A stretch of 23,611 nucleotides of DNA from a virus, in IMG/VR virus record IMGVR_UViG_3300007603_000027, positions 1 through 23,611 of that record, one strand, 5' to 3'. Position numbers and translations under genes: made by a program. The notes below the pieces were generated by a model. The model worked only from the letters and a program-made list of their open reading frames with translations, did not search any database and was not told the DNA's origin. This document shows, one piece after another, positions 20,002 to 23,611 of this stretch. How positions within the stretch are numbered: the stretch's first letter is position 1; each line of letters starts with the position of its first letter.

Positions 20002-22509
20002 TTAAGTTCTTAATGGTTGATTGTTTTTAAATGGATGATCGCTCGGTAGCGACGAAGTTATTTGAAATTTCCAAGCCAGATACCCTTCAATTTTTTGCCT
20101 AACTTCTTCCACTGGAATATAATTTAACATAACAAGCTCTCCAAGTGTCCCGTTTAAAAATGCTCCACCTCCATTATTCCCCAATACGGTCGCCCCTCCC
20201 GCCATGCAAACCGCTCCAGATAGAGCTGACCCTGTTGCCCTTAAAGACCCGTTTACCCATACACTAAACCCCGGATTCGTCCCGGTTGGGTTGGTGTTCA
20301 TTGTGATCGATAAAATAAACAGTTCGGGATATGCACCCGTAAAAAAATTATCCACTATGAGTCTATTTATTTGAGTATTGGCGGCGTTTGTTCCAAAATC
20401 TACATATAATTTATTATTTGCAGTCCAAAATATATTTCGACCAGACAAATTGCCCCCGATAGAAGTTTCTTGTAATAAGCATGAATTACTTGTAGTGTCT
20501 TGGTTCTTTCTTATTACAGCGAACACGGTTTCTTGTGTATACGGTGTTCCGAATTCTAAATTTAAAATATTTCTATCCAGCCCGCTTACTCTTGCTAAAA
20601 GAGCTTTAGTGGATGTGTCAAACCATATAGAACGATTCAGATTTATTATCGCGTTAGGAACAAGTGATAAAGTCTGGATAGACGATTGTGGTCTGTTGGC
20701 ATCTGTGGGTTGAGTTAGAGACATCCCTGAATTTTTCCTATCCGATATAGTTGTAAGTTTATAAGTACTTGCAAAACTTAAGTATCTTGTGTCTGTCGGG
20801 TCAAGCCAAACCGCAGTGTTTATATCGTAAGGACTCCACCAAGTATAAATATCTCGCGGGGCCTGTGCATCGTCCTGTACTCCTGTGTTCTGTACATTAT
20901 CAGAAGTAACAGTGTTACGTAGCCCACCCCAAAAAAGTAGCTGAGATTTTCTAGAGTCTATTGGTACCGCCGCACAAGCCCAAGAGCGATTATTATAAAT
21001 CTCTGTTACACTCGATGCTACACTCAGAACTTCTGCTGAAAGTTGACTTGCACCTCCCCCAATCACTCCGTTTTGACGCCAATAATGGTCGTTACTATTA
21101 GTTGTGTTAGACCATAGGTCTGTAATTCCAGAGCCCTCTGGGGGCATCGTTCCAAGAGTATCATGTCTCTTAAATACAGTATACGCAGTCCCAGTATTAT
21201 CTAAAATAACTAGCCTCCAATAATTGGAATGTATATCTTTTATTCCTGTAGTTGGGTGTGTGCCGTCAAAAGCAAAAGAAGCTACTATTGAGCCGTCTGT
21301 GCGTAGCCCTAGTACATTTGTACCCTCTGAAGCTACAATTTTTTTTAGATTTGTCCAGTTTCCTGTTCCAGACGTTGCTGCTCCGCCAGCATTTATTACA
21401 CTCAAGTGAGGAAAACCCGAGGAAAAACTAGTCCAACCAACAGCGCGACCATCCGACTTAATCGCAACAGCATGGCTTCCACTTATAGGACAAAGATGTC
21501 TTAAATTATTTCCGGGAGCTGTTTTGAGAGACGTAGGAATTTGTGTTACTCCGCCGAAACTGGAACCCCAACCGTACAATAAGTTATCTGTAGTTAATAA
21601 AAAAGATTGATCTGATCCGGGCCATACTTTTTTAACCAAATTTTGTCCTCGATAGGCGGTAGGGACAACCCCCTCGCTGTATTGTCCTCCAGATGTACCC
21701 AGATTCCTGAGATAACCATCTGGCGTAATAATAAGAAAACTGCCACCATTTCCCAAAGCTACATTTTCACGGCCAGTTCCGTACACCGGAAGTCCAGTTA
21801 TTTTAACGTTTGAAATAGTGGAATTCGGCAGATTTTGCGCCCAAGCGGCAAATCTGTAAGCCCTATTCCTGAGATTAAATGTAAATGATCCAGTGGTAGG
21901 CGCTGTCCCGTTGAGACTATAGCTCCAACCTCCATCAGTAACCGTTATCTCTAGGGTTTGCGCGACCCCTATTGTTTCATTTCCCTGTGCCGAGCTTAAT
22001 GAAGTTATTGTAGTTCCATTATTAAAAACTAACTGCCCAGCAAACTCTCCAGCAGTAGAAAACCCGATGCCATACGCTCCTGAAGAACTTTGGTTAAAGG
22101 GATCCGAGCTGCCTGTAGTCGCATACGAAGAAACAACCAAGCCGACCGAAAATCGTGTCATGGTGGCAGTATTTCTCCATGCAGCATTTAGAGTAAACCC
22201 GTTCTCATTGCTCCATGTGTTTGTAGAAAACAAACCTGATCGGGGATTGCTGCCTGTCGAAACTCCCGCAACATAATCGTTATTGGTGTCCAGCATCCAA
22301 TTCCCGTTAAGTCCACCCTGTGAATAAAGCCCAGAAGCAGCTAAATCGGAACCGGTAAAATTACTTTGATAAACTTCTTGCGGCACTGTAGCTGTTTGAC
22401 CGTTTTTTATATAAATAGGAGAACGCCAAACTCTAGTATTTCCAAAAAATGCTGTTGAGGCATTGGCAGAGTTAAAAACAATTTCAGAAGCTGCAGAAAT
22501 TTCAGGCAT
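20002..22509 (-). CDS. Receptor-binding-type protein: lectin-like, RCC1 propeller and LamG-like domains
   Basis: An 835-residue protein. Residues 1-35 (SEIVFNSANAST, FFGNTRVW) form a typical phage fibre attachment start. Residues 48-240 form a jelly-roll-like domain (FTGSDLAASGLYS; TLEITVTDGGWSYSLNG). From about 245 to 530 are RCC1-type propeller blades (ENVALGNGGSFLIITPDGYL; QSFLLTTDNLLYGWG; HAVAIKSDGRAVGW; NVLGLRTDGSIVA). Residues 563-825 form a LamG/concanavalin-like domain ending IEGYLAWKFQ, then LPSDHPF, a well-known closing motif. Two carbohydrate-binding-type folds around a propeller indicate host-surface recognition at the tail. It begins 1 nt after the preceding stop. Confidence 0.7.
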   Translation of the reverse strand: MPEISAASEIVFNSANASTAFFGNTRVWRSPIYIKNGQTATVPQEVYQSNFTGSDLAASGLYSQGGLNGNWMLDTNNDYVAGVSTGSNPRSGLFSTNTWSNENGFTLNAAWRNTATMTRFSVGLVVSSYATTGSSDPFNQSSSGAYGIGFSTAGEFAGQLVFNNGTTITSLSSAQGNETIGVAQTLEITVTDGGWSYSLNGTAPTTGSFTFNLRNRAYRFAAWAQNLPNSTISNVKITGLPVYGTGRENVALGNGGSFLIITPDGYLRNLGTSGGQYSEGVVPTAYRGQNLVKKVWPGSDQSFLLTTDNLLYGWGSSFGGVTQIPTSLKTAPGNNLRHLCPISGSHAVAIKSDGRAVGWTSFSSGFPHLSVINAGGAATSGTGNWTNLKKIVASEGTNVLGLRTDGSIVASFAFDGTHPTTGIKDIHSNYWRLVILDNTGTAYTVFKRHDTLGTMPPEGSGITDLWSNTTNSNDHYWRQNGVIGGGASQLSAEVLSVASSVTEIYNNRSWACAAVPIDSRKSQLLFWGGLRNTVTSDNVQNTGVQDDAQAPRDIYTWWSPYDINTAVWLDPTDTRYLSFASTYKLTTISDRKNSGMSLTQPTDANRPQSSIQTLSLVPNAIINLNRSIWFDTSTKALLARVSGLDRNILNLEFGTPYTQETVFAVIRKNQDTTSNSCLLQETSIGGNLSGRNIFWTANNKLYVDFGTNAANTQINRLIVDNFFTGAYPELFILSITMNTNPTGTNPGFSVWVNGSLRATGSALSGAVCMAGGATVLGNNGGGAFLNGTLGELVMLNYIPVEEVRQKIEGYLAWKFQITSSLPSDHPFKNNQPLRT

Positions 22510-22510
22510 A

Positions 22511-23611
22511 TCAAGTAGGAACTATAACATACAAAACATTTGTGTCCACCACAGAAGGCAATGTAGAAACAATAGCTATTCCGTTTATACCTCCGGTGTT
22601 TGATATTTTTGAATTTAAAGTTGCTTGAAGATTAGTGACCTCTGAAATAGCGTGTGAAGGTGTTGAGTTTGCGGCTCCAATTATCGACGGAGTTAAAGTC
22701 ACTGCCCCTGTCAAGCCGTTCACGCTGTCTACCGCCCCGCCAGTTCCAGGATCAGGGGTAGTTCCCCCTCCGCCAGTTCCTTCAATTACTAGAGGACCAA
22801 AACCTGCAGCGGCCTCTACCCAGTAGCCATCGATTTTATTAAAAATCCTAGCTGTGCTGGTTTGAATCCATAAGTTGTATGTGGTGTCTGTGGGTGGGGT
22901 ATCTCCGTAATAAACTGATGCAGTTGGAAATGTTAAATCAGTAATTTCCGACATTACATGAGTGTGCCCTACAGCAGACTTTCCAGCTAACGAACTAGAT
23001 AAATTTGTTACCTGTGAAATGGTGTGAGTGTGATTTGCATCGGCTTTTACAGAAATAGCGGCAGCCCAATCAGTTATCTGTGAAGTTGTATGTGTGTGGC
23101 TGCTTGCAGCAGCATCTATACGCCATCTAACATTTGATGCAGTTGACTCCCCGAGGATAGTTCTTCCAAGAGACGTACATCCGATCTCTTCTACTGCCCC
23201 TGCTCCCGCTGTCGCTCTACCCAAAAGCCGATCAGTTGCCGAAACATTCTGCATCTTAGCATATGTAACAGCTCCAGCAGCAATATCCTCAGTGACAACA
23301 GCTCCCGCAGCAATTTTTTCTGTTGTTACCGCTCCGTCAGCTAATTTTGCTGTGTTCACAGCCCCGTTGTCTATTGTCCAAGTAGCTCCCGAAGCGGAAA
23401 CCGTGACATCGCCCTTATCTCCATCGGTGACCCCTCCTACAGAGGTAGCTGAAAATGTTAATGAGTTATTAACAGAATCGGCAGTGATTGTTACTCCAGT
23501 TCCGGCAATAAAATTAGCGGTATCTAACCCTTCCGCTGTGAGTCCAGGTTGTCCGTCTACTTCCCAATACTTGAACGTAGAGTTCATTTGGACCTTGGCA
23601 TTTCCATTACC
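22511..23611 (-). CDS. Tail fibre protein with HxH repeats, N-terminus beyond the window
   Basis: At least 366 residues. The frame is open to the window edge: eight codons (GNGNAKVQ) precede the first ATG at 23587, so the start is probably outside, although that ATG with AAGG 6 nt upstream cannot be ruled out. Residues (from 23587) near 70-115 contain 'xGAVTxEKIAAGAV' repeats. Near 160-220 are SSHTHTTSQITDW, ANHTHTISQVTNL and VGHTHVMSEITDL, with a degenerate fourth copy (PSHAISEVTNL) near 315. HxH motifs in trimeric fibres such as T4 gp37 coordinate iron along the fibre axis. VNGLTGAVTL and the C-terminal LPSVVDTNVLYVIV are common fibre endings. Confidence 0.72.
   Translation of the reverse strand, partial: GNGNAKVQMNSTFKYWEVDGQPGLTAEGLDTANFIAGTGVTITADSVNNSLTFSATSVGGVTDGDKGDVTVSASGATWTIDNGAVNTAKLADGAVTTEKIAAGAVVTEDIAAGAVTYAKMQNVSATDRLLGRATAGAGAVEEIGCTSLGRTILGESTASNVRWRIDAAASSHTHTTSQITDWAAAISVKADANHTHTISQVTNLSSSLAGKSAVGHTHVMSEITDLTFPTASVYYGDTPPTDTTYNLWIQTSTARIFNKIDGYWVEAAAGFGPLVIEGTGGGGTTPDPGTGGAVDSVNGLTGAVTLTPSIIGAANSTPSHAISEVTNLQATLNSKISNTGGINGIAIVSTLPSVVDTNVLYVIVPT

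Noticed and set aside
1-23611. CRISPR arrays, tRNA genes, insertion sequences or integrase sites
   Set aside because: No regularly spaced repeats, no cloverleaf-like sequence, no transposase or integrase motif was seen by eye. A tRNA-finding run over the window would settle the tRNA point.

Overview
The window is a stretch of a tailed double-stranded DNA phage genome (Caudoviricetes). Every gene I can support lies on the minus strand, so transcription runs from high to low coordinates. The evidence is a likely portal protein, a fibre/host-recognition module, holin-like and endolysin genes, tight packing with ATGA or TGATG start/stop overlaps, and several minus-strand genes with glycine-zipper hydrophobic segments as in internal virion proteins. 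No terminase, capsid, replication, integrase or tRNA gene is visible, so lifestyle and taxon stay open. The host is not identifiable. Two lipoprotein signal peptides and a peptidoglycan-hydrolase domain point to a bacterial, probably Gram-negative, host. Start codons mostly lack a Shine-Dalgarno sequence and sit behind A/T-rich leaders.

Layout, in transcription order. (1) 23611-17942, fibre module, visibly richer in G+C than the rest: a fibre protein cut by the window edge with HxH repeats, an 835-residue lectin/RCC1-propeller/LamG-like protein, a 100-residue fibre-associated protein, a BspA-type leucine-rich-repeat protein, a 62-residue protein and a frameshifted small gene. (2) 17923-14257, a very AT-rich surface-glycan cassette: two WcbI-like paralogues flank a glycosyltransferase-sulfotransferase fusion. 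The first paralogue and the fusion share a repeated upstream element that reads as a promoter. (3) 14239-12657: a two-helix membrane protein, a terminator, a BhlA/UviB-like holin candidate, a cupin and a second terminator. (4) 12586-9347: a papain-type cysteine protease overlapping a small lipoprotein, a 590-residue protein with 37 cysteines and a zinc-ribbon protein. (5) 9342-6816: a glycosyltransferase and a sulfotransferase as adjacent overlapping genes, then a fusion of an HExxH domain with a lysozyme-like domain. (6) 6773-13: unknown small genes including a second lipoprotein, the portal protein with a zinc-ribbon insertion, and three or four probable internal virion proteins.

How the genes may work together. 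The most distinctive content is a set of phage-encoded glycan-modifying enzymes (two glycosyltransferase-like domains, two sulfotransferase domains, two WcbI-like proteins and possibly the cupin) placed among late structural and lysis genes. They could decorate the virion or fibres, or remodel the host capsule during infection. The glycosyltransferase-sulfotransferase pairing occurs twice, once as a fusion and once as neighbouring genes in the same order, which argues that the two activities act on one product. These functional links are inferences from motifs and context.
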